DNA of 64,000 nucleotides from Vallitalea guaymasensis. GTDB taxonomy: Bacteria; Bacillota; Clostridia; Lachnospirales; Vallitaleaceae. Positions 7,961 through 17,121 of this stretch are shown here, piece by piece (position 1 is the stretch's first letter; the number at the start of each line of letters is the position of its first letter). A program made the translations under genes and the position numbers. The notes beneath the pieces are model-generated. The model had not been told where the DNA came from. It was given only the letters and a program-made list of their open reading frames with translations, and searched no databases. Where the stretch lies: contig NZ_CP058561.1 of the NCBI RefSeq assembly GCF_018141425.1, positions 1,426,001 through 1,490,000 on the forward strand. The letters are read 5' to 3'.

Positions 7961-9442
7961 TTATTTTCCTCCAATGCATCTTTTATATAAGTCTTCAACT
8001 GTAATATCTTCCGGTTTTACTTCTCCAATCAACTTACCATTACTGATGATTAATATTCTATGACATACTTCAAGCAATTCTTCCAATTCTGAAGAAACCA
8101 TTATGCTGGATACACCTTTTCTTGACTGCTCCCATATTATGTCAAATATCTGTTGTTTCGCATTAACATCAATTCCTCTTGATGGTTCATCAAAGAACAT
8201 GATCTTTGGATTGGTATTAAGCCAGTTGCCAACAACAACTTTTTGCTGATTACCTCCTGATAAAGAAGAAATAGGCAAATCAACATTAGGTACTTTTATC
8301 TCCAAATCCTCAATTTGCTTATCAACGAATGGTTTTTCCATTTTTTTAGTTATTTTATGTTTTGGAGAAATATAGTCTAGACTAGCTACACACAAGTTGG
8401 TATGCACACTTAAGACCTGTATCAACCCTTCATGTTTACGGTCTTCTGGAGTTAAAGCAAATCCCGCTTTTTTCATTTTATGAGGTGTTGGTTTATCTAT
8501 TTCTTTTCCTTCAAAGATAATTTTTCCTTCATCTACTTTATCTGCACCGAAAATACCTCTTAACAGCTCTGTTCTACCAGAACCAAGCATTCCTGCAATT
8601 CCTAGTATTTCATGTTCCTTAACTTCAAAAGATATATCTTCAAAATACCCTTTTCTAGTTAATCCTTTGACTTCAAGTAAAGTCTTTTCCCCAACAATAA
8701 GATCATCAGGTCTAGTTTTTATCTTAACATCACCAAACATCATTTTAATCAATTGTTCATGGGATGTTTCTGCCATTATTGTCTTGTTGATGTAAACACC
8801 ATCTCTTAGAACAGTACAAGTGTCTGCTATTTTCCATAATTCTTGTAGCCTATGAGATATATAAATAATTATTACGTCTTTTTTCTTGAGTTTCTTGATC
8901 ATATCAAATAATAAGTCAGTCTCGTTCTGAGCAAGAGATGAAGTTGGTTCATCCAACATAAGTACTTTAGGATTAGTACTCATGGCTTTTACGATTTCTA
9001 TCATCTGACATTGCCACATACTAAGATTCATTACCATTTCTTTTGGATTAATATCTACACCTAGGTCTTCTAGAATCTCTTTAGTTTGTTTGTATGCTTT
9101 CTTCCAATCTATGAATTTACCTCTCATAGGCATTCTGCCAAGCAAGATATTTTCTGCTACATTCATACCTGGAACAAGACTGAGTTCTTGGTATACTGTT
9201 GCGATGCCTTTGTCTATAGCTTCTTGTGGATTTTTAAAATCCAATCGTTCATCATCAAGATATACCTCACCTGATGTTGCTTTAATAGCACCAGCAAAAA
9301 TTTTAACCATAGTAGATTTTCCAGAACCGTTTTTCCCTAATAATGCATGTACTTGTCCACTCTCAAATGTGGCAGTAACATTATCTAGAGCAAGAGTTCC
9401 GGGATATTGTTTGCTTATATTTTCAGTTCTTAATGTACTCAT
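7961..9442 (-). CDS. Ribose-type sugar ABC transporter, ATP-binding protein (RbsA/MglA family)
   Basis: A 493-residue protein with two fused nucleotide-binding domains, as in RbsA, XylG and MglA. The first has Walker A GKNGSGKS at residues 36-43 and an LSMWQCQ signature; RbsA-type first domains normally have such a non-canonical signature. The second has the usual degenerate Walker A GMLGSGRTEL and a canonical LSGGNQQK signature. I chose the ATG at 9442 (MSTLRTEN) because AAAGGA lies just upstream. The in-frame ATG at 9463 sits against a hairpin and has no clear ribosome binding site. It energises uptake together with the neighbouring permease and binding protein. Confidence 0.93.
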   Translation of the reverse strand: MSTLRTENISKQYPGTLALDNVTATFESGQVHALLGKNGSGKSTMVKIFAGAIKATSGEVYLDDERLDFKNPQEAIDKGIATVYQELSLVPGMNVAENILLGRMPMRGKFIDWKKAYKQTKEILEDLGVDINPKEMVMNLSMWQCQMIEIVKAMSTNPKVLMLDEPTSSLAQNETDLLFDMIKKLKKKDVIIIYISHRLQELWKIADTCTVLRDGVYINKTIMAETSHEQLIKMMFGDVKIKTRPDDLIVGEKTLLEVKGLTRKGYFEDISFEVKEHEILGIAGMLGSGRTELLRGIFGADKVDEGKIIFEGKEIDKPTPHKMKKAGFALTPEDRKHEGLIQVLSVHTNLCVASLDYISPKHKITKKMEKPFVDKQIEDLEIKVPNVDLPISSLSGGNQQKVVVGNWLNTNPKIMFFDEPSRGIDVNAKQQIFDIIWEQSRKGVSSIMVSSELEELLEVCHRILIISNGKLIGEVKPEDITVEDLYKRCIGGK

Positions 9443-9463
9443 AATTATCCTTTCATTAGTCAT

Positions 9464-9496
9464 ATATTAAGAGGACTATGATAATCCTCTTAATAT
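9464..9496 (-). other. Intercistronic hairpin after the sugar-binding lipoprotein gene
   Basis: Perfect 12-bp inverted repeat: ATATTAAGAGGA (9464-9475) and TCCTCTTAATAT (9485-9496) with a 9-base loop, in the short gap between the binding-protein and ATPase genes. It lacks a run of T residues. Such stem-loops commonly protect the 3' end of the abundant binding-protein mRNA or reduce read-through into the transporter genes. The hairpin is seen; its role is inferred. Confidence 0.75.
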
Positions 9497-9505
9497 TATT
9501 TTTTA

Positions 9506-10573
9506 TTATTTGTAGTTTTCAAGATCTGAAGCAAATTCATCTAGACCATCTTTATCATTTCTATCTAATACTATACCTGGGACTACCACTGAGTTACCTC
9601 TGTCAACTCCTGTATCTTCTCCTAAGATATCCTTCAATAGAACTTCCATAGTCTTATAACCTATCATATATGGGTCTTGTCCAGTTACAGCTTGTAATAC
9701 ATTATCTTCGTTTCTTAACATTGATAATTGCTGTTCTGCTGCATCAGTACCAAATACAAATACTTCCCCTGCTTTTCCTGCGTTTTTAACACCCATAACG
9801 GCACCTATAGTACCACCATCATTAGCTCCCCATATGATATCTACTCCACCTTGTGACTCTTGAGCAGTTATTATATCTCCAGCAGCTTGAACTGCTTTAT
9901 CTTGAAGCCATGCATCTTGGTCTGCTACTACTTCAACACCTGGGATATCTTTGATCTGGTCAATGAATCCATTGGAACGTTGTGCAGATATGTCAGGAAG
10001 TTGAGATTTGAACTGTAAAATAGCTACTCTTACTTCTTCGCCTTCTTCATAATGGTTTTTAATGAATTCAGCTGCTACTAAACCTGTTTGCTTACCTAAT
10101 AAGTAGTTATCAGATGTAAAACCACCTACAATAAAATCAGAATCATTAAGTGCTGTGTTACATACAGCTATTGCTAAACCTTTTTCATTAGCTGTTTTTA
10201 GAGCTTGGATTGATGAAGTTTCATTAAGTGGTGAAATTGCAATACCATCAATCTTTTGTGAAGTGTAAGTATTGATAAGTTCTACTTCTTTTGCTTGGTC
10301 ATTGTTTGTATTAGAAACAAGAACCTTAGCTCCATATTCTTTTCCTGCTGCTTGATACCCCATTTGTAATAATTTCATGAATTGGTCTTCTTGAAATACT
10401 ATTCCTGCAACAGTTATTTCCTTATCCTTAGAATCATCCTTGGATACATTGCCACTATCACTTTTACTTCCTTCATCACCTTTACTGTCAGTCTTGCTAT
10501 CACCTTTGCTACCACATGCAACCATAAATAAACTTAAAACTACTACTAACATACATAATAATTTTTTCTTCAT
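9506..10573 (-). CDS. Sugar ABC transporter substrate-binding lipoprotein (RbsB family)
   Basis: A 355-residue extracellular lipoprotein. The signal peptide ends in a lipobox MVAC with C20 as the lipidated residue, followed by a flexible Ser/Asp/Lys-rich tether (about 21-50) and a periplasmic-binding-protein type 1 fold (about 52-345), for example VSNTNNDQAKEVELINTY and IVGGFTSDN. It captures the sugar substrate for the downstream ATPase and permease. AAGGAGG precedes the ATG. It is the first gene of the catabolic operon; a palindrome matching the LacI operator lies about 130-150 bases upstream. The exact sugar cannot be read from the sequence. Confidence 0.93.
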   Translation of the reverse strand: MKKKLLCMLVVVLSLFMVACGSKGDSKTDSKGDEGSKSDSGNVSKDDSKDKEITVAGIVFQEDQFMKLLQMGYQAAGKEYGAKVLVSNTNNDQAKEVELINTYTSQKIDGIAISPLNETSSIQALKTANEKGLAIAVCNTALNDSDFIVGGFTSDNYLLGKQTGLVAAEFIKNHYEEGEEVRVAILQFKSQLPDISAQRSNGFIDQIKDIPGVEVVADQDAWLQDKAVQAAGDIITAQESQGGVDIIWGANDGGTIGAVMGVKNAGKAGEVFVFGTDAAEQQLSMLRNEDNVLQAVTGQDPYMIGYKTMEVLLKDILGEDTGVDRGNSVVVPGIVLDRNDKDGLDEFASDLENYK

Positions 10574-10909
10574 AATATATCCTCCTTATAATATATATTA
10601 AACTTCAATTAAGAAGTTTTAATAACAACAATAAACCTAACCCCTGTAGTTAAATATAACCTACATATATTTCCTTATATTACTATTCTTCCCATAATTG
10701 GGTTTATGAAAAGCTTTTCATAAAAGGTATTAATAAATGTTGAATAATATAAAATCAAATTTCACTTACTCAACATTATTATTTTTGATTATCTATTCCT
10801 ATTAAACTTGAATACCTAGATTTCTATTTTTATAAGTTTAATATAACTAACTTGATCTGATAAATTAAATCGAATTAAATAATTACTGACTCGTTAGGGA
10901 TTATTTAAT
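10574..10909. other. Gene-free region between the LacI repressor gene and the importer
   Basis: This 336-bp AT-rich stretch carries the hairpin that ends the lacI-type gene and, further up, the operator palindrome of the importer operon. Upstream of the palindrome on the minus strand a weak sigma-A-like promoter can be drawn (TTGATT, 17 bases, TATTAA), which would place the operator near the transcription start. No open reading frame or RNA gene was recognised. Confidence 0.6.
10703..10724. promoter_or_regulatory. LacI-type operator in front of the sugar importer operon
   Basis: A perfect 22-bp palindrome with core TGAAAAGCTTTTCA, extended on both sides by TTTA/TAAA. A nearly identical core (TGAAAAGGTTTTCA) lies in the promoter of the adjacent lacI-type gene. 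The matching pair points to binding by that regulator. It is not a good CcpA site, because the centre is GC rather than CG. Confidence 0.8.
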
Positions 10910-10911
10910 TC
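10872..10911 (-). terminator. Hairpin at the end of the lacI-type gene
   Basis: GAATTAAATAAT (10872-10883) and ATTATTTAATTC (10900-10911) form a perfect 12-bp stem with a 16-base loop. It overlaps the last bases of the stop codon of the repressor gene and is followed on the minus strand by a T-rich stretch (GATTTAATTT). Termination or attenuation between repressor and importer is likely. Confidence 0.6.
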
Positions 10912-11926
10912 AACTATCTATATCCATTGACTTCACTGATTCTCTTTCAATTAATTCGTATGGTATATATTCTTCTCTATAAGTATCACTATATGAAATA
11001 CTATTATCAATTATTTGAATGATTTTTTTACCTGCATTAATACCCATCTTATGAATAGGTACTGAAATAGTTGTCAAAGGTTTTAGTAAAATATTGCTGA
11101 TAGAAATATTATCATATCCTATTATTGATAAATCCTCTGGAATTTTGATTCCCATATCCTTGGCTGCCATCATTATGGCAATAGCTGTATCGTCATTAAA
11201 AGCAACTATACCAGTAGGTCTATCTTTCATCTTCAACAACTTAATAGTATTATTGGTTATTTCTTCTTTGCTGTATCCACAATCAATAACGTATTCATTC
11301 CTAAAATCAACATTGAATTCTTCAAGTGCTTTCCGAAATCCCATATATCTTACATTGACACCTTTGAATCTCCAACCTATACAGGCTATTTTTTTGTGTC
11401 CCATGTGAATAAGATATTTAGTAGCATCATAAGTTGCCTTTATACCATCTTCCATGATATTGTAACCAAAGTCAGCATATGAGTAGACAAATACAACACT
11501 GGTTTTACCTTTCAACATTTGTGTTAATTTCTCATTACTTATACTGGAACTCACAATAATGAACCCATCAACTCTTCTTTCTAACATTTGGTTGATATAT
11601 TTTTCTTCTTTTTCTGAACTGTAATCAGTGTTGCAGATTATTAGAAAATAACCTTCTTTTTCTACTGCCTTACTTATTCCTCTCAACAGTTCAGGGAAAA
11701 ATAAGTTAGATAAGTTTGGTATTATTACAGCTATGGTCATTGTTTTCTTGCTTATAAGACTTCTAGCCATAGCATTGGGCTTATAGTCAAGAACTTCCAC
11801 TGCTTTATATACTTTATCTGAACTTTCTTTACTAACTGGAGTTGTCCCATTCAATACTCTTGATACTGTACTAATAGAAACATTAGCTAGTTTTGCAACA
11901 TCTTTTATAGTTGAAACTCTATCCAT
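10910..11926 (-). CDS. LacI-family transcriptional regulator
   Basis: A 338-residue sugar-responsive repressor. The LacI HTH is at residues 6-27 (IKDVAKLANVSISTVSRVLN) with the hinge helix YKPNAMARSL near 51-60, then a periplasmic-binding-protein-like effector domain. The gene precedes, on the same strand, the ABC importer and sugar-acid enzymes. A consensus promoter with a palindrome right behind it sits upstream of this gene, and a second palindrome is in front of the importer. This implies repression of both until the imported sugar or a metabolite binds. The effector is unknown. GGAGG lies before the ATG. Confidence 0.93.
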   Translation of the reverse strand: MDRVSTIKDVAKLANVSISTVSRVLNGTTPVSKESSDKVYKAVEVLDYKPNAMARSLISKKTMTIAVIIPNLSNLFFPELLRGISKAVEKEGYFLIICNTDYSSEKEEKYINQMLERRVDGFIIVSSSISNEKLTQMLKGKTSVVFVYSYADFGYNIMEDGIKATYDATKYLIHMGHKKIACIGWRFKGVNVRYMGFRKALEEFNVDFRNEYVIDCGYSKEEITNNTIKLLKMKDRPTGIVAFNDDTAIAIMMAAKDMGIKIPEDLSIIGYDNISISNILLKPLTTISVPIHKMGINAGKKIIQIIDNSISYSDTYREEYIPYELIERESVKSMDIDS

Positions 11927-12012
11927 TGTATACCTCCACTAAAGCTTCATAAGCTAAAGATACAACATGCCTTAGTATGCATATTTATACTTTAGACTAG
12001 TTGAAAATTTCA

Positions 12013-12026
12013 TGAAAAGGTTTTCA
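12013..12026. promoter_or_regulatory. LacI-type operator in the repressor's own promoter
   Basis: TGAAAAGGTTTTCA has perfect 6-bp arms (TGAAAA/TTTTCA) around GG. Its first base on the transcribed strand is 11 bp downstream of the -10 box of the repressor promoter, so it covers about +4 to +17. Bound repressor would block its own transcription. Confidence 0.78.
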
Positions 12027-12036
12027 ACACAAATAA

Positions 12037-12065
12037 ATTATACAACGCATATTAATTTTTGTCAA
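12037..12065 (-). promoter_or_regulatory. Consensus sigma-A promoter of the lacI-type gene
   Basis: On the minus strand TTGACA (12065-12060), a 17-base spacer and TATAAT (12042-12037). Both hexamers match the housekeeping consensus exactly. It reads into the regulator gene starting at 11926. Confidence 0.88.
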
Positions 12066-12299
12066 TTATTTTGTGCATATTTTTATTTTCCATATATTTT
12101 TCCACTTATGAGCTTGTTATATTATTAACAAACAAGCTTATTAAGCTTACTTAATTAGCAGTTTTTACTTTTATACATTTTAGATTTTTATTAAATTATA
12201 CCAATTATAAGATTAACACTCACATATTCCTAGTATATATTGCACATAATTTATACATATATATTCGTCTATCAAATTATTTTCATTTGATTAATTTAT

Positions 12300-13346
12300 T
12301 TATGGTACATTATACATACCATTGTATAATTCATCCTTGGTGAGTAGATATTTTATTTTATTATATTCTTTTTCATCCAAATTCCATATACTATAATAAG
12401 TTCCTTCTGACTTATCGTAGATTTTATGTATTTTCCAACAGAACCAATGAATTGTTGACTTCTCTTTAATCACTATATCTTTAACATAGATATACATTCC
12501 TTTTTCATTAATATAAATAATATTTCCCCCAACCCCATATTCAAAAATCAATTGGGAATCCTTTAAAAAATCTTTTTCATCTATATATTTATTTCTTGAA
12601 TTATGCCCTTTCATGAGATAATTATGTAATTCTTCTATTACTTCTTTATTAGTATAATTATAATCCTCTTCAATAAAATGAAGCTCCGTAGGTATCTCTT
12701 CTTTACTGAAATCAATCTTATCTTTTCTCATTACATTATTACTTAATAATCCTATTGTAAATAAAATTAATCCTATTGAGAGTACTATATTAGTAAAAGT
12801 CTTAATCTTACTGGTCTTATAATCTTCACAGTTATCCAGTTCATCATTTATCTGCTTAAGGACTTGCTTTTTCAGGTCTCTTGATTTCCATTCTTTGAAT
12901 TTTAGTGAATATATTTTTTTACCTGAGATCTTGACATCCTCTTTCAGCTGTATCCTGCTTCTGCTATTGTTGATTCTAAATATAATTTTATCATCATCAT
13001 CTTCTTGTACAGCCCTAACCGATAATGTAGATGATATAGCACTATTAATACTTCTAATCAATAATTCTTTCCTCTCAGTATGTATCCTATATGTAGAACC
13101 TACAAAATACATATACAGCACATATAATAATAGTAATCCTATTACTATATATATCCTATAAGGTAATAATGAACCTACCTTAAAAATCATAAGAGCAATA
13201 TATATCCCAATTGCTATTTGTAAAAAATTCAACATAGAACTTGATTGAATTTCAACTCTTCTGCCTGCGAAACTATATATTGCTTGAAACAAAGCAAAGA
13301 ATGCTGATAAAATAAGTATAACGATTTGCATTTCATTTAAATCCAT
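12300..13346 (-). CDS. Membrane protein of unknown function
   Basis: A protein of about 348 residues that I do not recognise. It has an N-terminal hydrophobic helix (about 5-27), two adjoining helices (about 38-85), a charged cytoplasmic-looking middle and another helix near residue 195 (NIVLSIGLILFTIGLL), followed by a roughly 140-residue domain probably outside the cell. I placed the start at the second of two adjacent ATGs (13346), because GAGGAG at 13358-13353 is then six bases away; the upstream start at 13400 has no ribosome binding site. It stands alone between the LacI locus and the CBM21-like gene. Confidence 0.65.
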   Translation of the reverse strand: MDLNEMQIVILILSAFFALFQAIYSFAGRRVEIQSSSMLNFLQIAIGIYIALMIFKVGSLLPYRIYIVIGLLLLYVLYMYFVGSTYRIHTERKELLIRSINSAISSTLSVRAVQEDDDDKIIFRINNSRSRIQLKEDVKISGKKIYSLKFKEWKSRDLKKQVLKQINDELDNCEDYKTSKIKTFTNIVLSIGLILFTIGLLSNNVMRKDKIDFSKEEIPTELHFIEEDYNYTNKEVIEELHNYLMKGHNSRNKYIDEKDFLKDSQLIFEYGVGGNIIYINEKGMYIYVKDIVIKEKSTIHWFCWKIHKIYDKSEGTYYSIWNLDEKEYNKIKYLLTKDELYNGMYNVP

Positions 13347-13788
13347 CATAATCTCCTCATAATTAAAAATGTTCCAATATGTATTTAAGTTAAACATCAA
13401 TACATCTATTTTAATTAGTTAAATATATTTTCTTCAATTTTATAAGTTGAATAGTATTAATAATTGTTGTTTCTATAGCAATTATTTGATTCAATTTATA
13501 TACTGCAATAGATATATTATATTACTTTGAATTGATTTTCACAATAATATTTTATTGAATTCCCTAATCATGGCTTGATTTCAAAATATTATTTCTATAA
13601 ATTAGTATTTTTTGGTTATTTTATGTTATTAATTTAAATCCAATAATAATATTTAATATTATTAACTAAAATCATTATATAATATAAATATTATTGTGTT
13701 ATGATGACAATTTTAAATATTCCAAATAATGATATTATATTAATATAGTTAAAAATAATACTAGACAAACAGAAAGGGAGTTAAAATT
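13347..13788. other. AT-rich divergent intergenic region
   Basis: 442 bp between the divergent membrane-protein and CBM21-like genes. It is extremely AT-rich. Possible -10 hexamers are too common here to choose among them. AAAGGGAG before 13789 is the ribosome binding site of the plus-strand gene. No RNA structure or gene was recognised. Confidence 0.5.
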
Positions 13789-14556
13789 ATGAAAAAATCA
13801 GTAAAATTATTAATGAGTATTAGTTTATGCATGTGTATGATAATGACACTATTTAGTTTCAACATTCATGCAGCCGACAATGATAATGTACAATTATATT
13901 ATGCAGATATAGGAGGATATTATGGTAATGGAGGATATTGGGCTACAGGGAAAATTGCGGTAAAAGATTTAGGAGAGAATAAGAATGTAGTAGTACATTA
14001 TACTACAGATGGAGATACATGGTTTGATGTATCAGCCACATATCTAAAAAAATCAACAGATGGTTATGATATATACACTTTCAAAACACCTATGGTAGAA
14101 TGGAATGGATTTTACTATTATAAATATAATTGGACTTTTGCAATTAAATATGAAGTAAATGGAAATACATATTGGGATAACAATTACGGACAAAATTATT
14201 CAGTAAATATTTCTAATTTTGAGTATTGTCAAAACATTGTATTGGGTAAATGCAAGTTATTATCTGAGTCAAGTTATAAAGATGTTAATAACATCTTTCG
14301 TGGAAATGTGATGGTTAAGGATTATAATCCTAATAAAATTGTAACTATTAGATATACAACAGATAGTTGGAAAACTCATAAAGATGTTAGGGCTTATAAG
14401 AGTTCTTATCAACCATATAGTGATATGGAGTTATGGACATTTGATATTAATGAAGATGCTGGGGTCTATGAATATGCAATCAAATGTGAAATTAATGGAC
14501 AAACATATTGGGATAATAATTTTGGAGATAATTATATCTATACTCATCCATTCTAA
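13789..14556 (+). CDS. Secreted protein with two CBM21-like glycan-binding modules
   Basis: A 255-residue protein with a signal peptide (about 1-29, cleavage near IHAA) and two tandem modules, about 34-138 and 150-252. Each has the features of carbohydrate-binding module family 21: a VxxHYTTD or VTIRYTTD strand, an aromatic W, and an ending like GNTYWDNNYGQNY (127-137) or GQTYWDNNFGDNY (237-249). CBM21 modules bind starch or glycogen. No catalytic domain or cell-wall anchor is present. It may act as a free adhesin or substrate-concentrating protein. The adjacent genes give no metabolic context. The assignment rests on motif recognition. Confidence 0.8.
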   Translation: MKKSVKLLMSISLCMCMIMTLFSFNIHAADNDNVQLYYADIGGYYGNGGYWATGKIAVKDLGENKNVVVHYTTDGDTWFDVSATYLKKSTDGYDIYTFKTPMVEWNGFYYYKYNWTFAIKYEVNGNTYWDNNYGQNYSVNISNFEYCQNIVLGKCKLLSESSYKDVNNIFRGNVMVKDYNPNKIVTIRYTTDSWKTHKDVRAYKSSYQPYSDMELWTFDINEDAGVYEYAIKCEINGQTYWDNNFGDNYIYTHPF

Positions 14557-14607
14557 AACCAATCTTCTAAAAAGCTTATACGTAGGAATAAAGAGTTTAA
14601 CCAATAT

Positions 14608-14632
14608 GAGGCGTTCCAATATGGAACGCCTC
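14608..14632. terminator. Perfect 11-bp hairpin between convergent genes
   Basis: GAGGCGTTCCA and TGGAACGCCTC enclose a 3-base loop. It lies between the end of the CBM21-like gene and the end of the chemoreceptor gene. It is not followed by a T run on either strand, so it may be a weak terminator or another protein- or RNA-level signal. The perfect palindrome CTGTCGACAG (14636-14645) and a GTCTA/TAGAC hairpin (14654-14667) follow immediately. Confidence 0.55.
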
Positions 14633-14693
14633 AAACTGTCGACAGACTGAGCCGTCTATAAGTAGACAGCCTTTGCCTATCAATATATTACTT

Positions 14694-16808
14694 CTAGTAT
14701 TTGAACTTAGCGATACCAATATTCATCTCTTCTGCTAGTTTAGCTAGGGCTTCACTTGCGTTTGCAAGCTCTTCCATAGAAGCAGTTTGTTCTTCTACTG
14801 ATGCAGAAGCTTCTTCTGTACCTGCTGCATTCTCTTGAGATATTGCAGATAGATTTTGAGTAATCTCTGTAATACTTACTTTTTTATCTTCCATCATCCT
14901 TGATGATTCATTTAATACGTCTATAGCTTCTTTTGTTTTTTCTATTGCTTCAGCTATTCCGTTGAATTTCACTTTAGTACTTTCAACACTACTGCTTTGG
15001 TTATCCACCAAGTTTATGATTTCATTCATAGTAGTGACAGCACTATCAATTTTTTGTTTCAAATCATTGATAATACTAGTTATCTCACCAGTGAATTCAT
15101 CTGCTTGTTCAGCTAGGTCTCTTATTTCTTCAGCAACAACTGCGAAACCTCTTCCAGATTCTCCTGCTCTTGCGGCTTCTATTGCGGCATTTAGAGCTAA
15201 TAGATTAGTCTGATCTGCTATAGAACTAATCATCTGGCTGGCTTGATATATCTTTCCTGCACTCTCGTCAGTATCTTTTATCAAACTATCTATTTCCTTG
15301 GTAGCATTATTATTAAGGTCAGTTATTTCTACTAGATCTTTGATGTTTTTAATACCTTGTTTTTTAAGTTGTAGAACTTCGTCAGTAAATTTATTTAATT
15401 CACCTAGCTCATTTTGATTTCTCTCAATAAGTTGTCCTAGGTCATTGATATTGTCAGCGGCTTGTTCAGTATCTTTTGCTTGGTCACTAGCACCACGTGC
15501 TATTTCTTCAATTGTATTCGCTACTTCTTCTGCTGCAGTTGCTGATTGTTGACTTGTTGCAGTTAACTCCTCTGATGAAGAGGCTATCTGTTGAGAAGAT
15601 AATGAAATATTCTTTACTAGATCAATAAAATTACGCTGCATCTTGCTTATTGCGTTTGTTATAGTACCGATTTCATCTTTTCTCTTTAAGTATTTAACCG
15701 CTTTTGAATTTTCATCAAATTGTAAATCGTAGTTAGCTAATCTTTCTATTATATTTGAAAGAACCTTTATAGGTGCACTTGTTCTTTGCGCTATTATATA
15801 AGTTATTATCAATAAGATTAGTAAACCTATAACGCCTATACCTATAAGTGTTTTTACCAACAAATCTGATTCTGCTGTTATTTCGTTTATTGGAACAACA
15901 GTTTCTATGAACCAAGGTGTTTTTGTTTCACCAATATGAATTGGGACAAATTGTTTTAGGCTTTCTTTATTATTAAAGATTGACTCTCCTGTTATAGTAA
16001 AGAATTCACCTAATTCAAATTTTTCTTTTGTACCATCATTTTGATGATCAGCATTATCAAATCTGTTAACTCCAACTAAATCTGTTTTTGGATGTGCAAC
16101 ATATATACCTGTATTAGATAAAATTACTTCATACCCTGAATCATACAAGTCAACATCTTCACTCAATGCCTGCAATTTATCCAGTGTAACATCTACTCCG
16201 ACAGCCCCTATTATCTTACTATTATAATGAATTGGAACTACAAGAGAAGTCATTAATATTTTTTCACCATCTATTAGATATTCATATGGTTCAAGTATTA
16301 TCTCGGAATCAGAATTCTTAGCTAGTGAGTAATAGTCATCATTGCTTGTTAAATCATAGTCTTCACAAGGCTTATTCACTACTTGATTTCCACTCCAATA
16401 CCAATATGGAACGAATCTTCCTGTTTGGTCATGTCCTTTAGTATTTTTATACTCTTCATCTTTATTGTCTAGAGAATTTGGTTCCCATATGGTCCATATT
16501 CCAGAAAAATCCGGATTCTCAGCTATAACACTTTTCAGCATAATATTTACGTTATCTCTATTAACTATAGCTCCAGTCTTTTTAGTTCCTTCTAAACTAT
16601 TTGCCAAAGTTCTTACTATGTTCATTGCTTCTTCTAACTCTTCTTCTACTTGCTTTGCAACTAGATTACCCTTTAGCTTAGTAGTTTCATATGCATTATC
16701 CAAAGATTGATTACTTGTCTTTATCCCAACCATTGAAATAATTGCAACCATTATAATTACAATACTTAATGAAATACTAATAACCATTTTACTTTTAATT
16801 GATTTCAT
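14694..16808 (-). CDS. Methyl-accepting chemotaxis protein with Cache sensor domain
   Basis: A 704-residue transmembrane chemoreceptor. TM1 is near residues 8-30, then an extracellular double-Cache-like sensor (about 35-310, with [11 protein letters not shown] and [13 protein letters not shown]), TM2 near 320-342, HAMP, and a cytoplasmic signalling domain with the hairpin tip [20 protein letters not shown]. It would signal through CheA/CheW, none of which are nearby. I chose the ATG at 16808 (MKSIKSKM) because AGGAG lies eight bases upstream; the in-frame ATG at 16853 lacks one. The ligand is unknown; dCache sensors often bind amino acids or organic acids. Confidence 0.92.
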   Translation of the reverse strand: MKSIKSKMVISISLSIVIIMVAIISMVGIKTSNQSLDNAYETTKLKGNLVAKQVEEELEEAMNIVRTLANSLEGTKKTGAIVNRDNVNIMLKSVIAENPDFSGIWTIWEPNSLDNKDEEYKNTKGHDQTGRFVPYWYWSGNQVVNKPCEDYDLTSNDDYYSLAKNSDSEIILEPYEYLIDGEKILMTSLVVPIHYNSKIIGAVGVDVTLDKLQALSEDVDLYDSGYEVILSNTGIYVAHPKTDLVGVNRFDNADHQNDGTKEKFELGEFFTITGESIFNNKESLKQFVPIHIGETKTPWFIETVVPINEITAESDLLVKTLIGIGVIGLLILLIITYIIAQRTSAPIKVLSNIIERLANYDLQFDENSKAVKYLKRKDEIGTITNAISKMQRNFIDLVKNISLSSQQIASSSEELTATSQQSATAAEEVANTIEEIARGASDQAKDTEQAADNINDLGQLIERNQNELGELNKFTDEVLQLKKQGIKNIKDLVEITDLNNNATKEIDSLIKDTDESAGKIYQASQMISSIADQTNLLALNAAIEAARAGESGRGFAVVAEEIRDLAEQADEFTGEITSIINDLKQKIDSAVTTMNEIINLVDNQSSSVESTKVKFNGIAEAIEKTKEAIDVLNESSRMMEDKKVSITEITQNLSAISQENAAGTEEASASVEEQTASMEELANASEALAKLAEEMNIGIAKFKY

Positions 16809-17121
16809 AATAAAAACTCCTAACAAATTAAATTTTGTATTTTTTTGTATCATTCTCTCTATAAGTTTCTATATTAAATGGATTAAATAGATACAATATT
16901 TCCCCCTTTTACTTATATTTTCCATTTATAATATAATTCTACATATTTATGTTTTATCCTTTTTTTCTTTACATTTTTTTACTTTTTTTACTGATTATTG
17001 TTGACTTTTTATACATATTTAAGTATTTTTGTATATAAAAAAACCAAAGTATTACCATATTATGGTATTACTTTGGTTAATTATTTGCTAGATTTTTACT
17101 AATAAGCTCTTAATTTAAATA
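16809..17121. other. AT-rich spacer with one terminator
   Basis: 313 bp between the chemoreceptor and methyltransferase genes. It contains the hairpin at 17042-17078 and the T-rich upstream region of the chemoreceptor. No other structure or gene was seen. Confidence 0.5.
17042..17078 (-). terminator. Rho-independent terminator of the methyltransferase gene
   Basis: Near-perfect stem of about 17-18 bp: AACCAAAGTATTACCATA and TATGGTATTACTTTGGTT, with one mismatch. On the minus strand it is followed by TTTTTTATA. It lies about 45 bases after the stop codon at 17122. Confidence 0.85.

Larger units (their letters stand above)
11927..12299. other. Promoter region of the lacI-type gene and AT-rich spacer
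   Basis: The half next to the repressor gene contains its promoter and operator, listed separately. The remainder to 12299 is very AT-rich and holds the 3' flank of the minus-strand membrane-protein gene. No convincing terminator, gene or RNA structure was found in it. Confidence 0.6.

Noticed and set aside
10703-10724. CcpA catabolite (cre) site
   Set aside because: The centre is GC rather than the conserved CG, and the second copy has GG. The adjacent LacI-type regulator explains both sites better.
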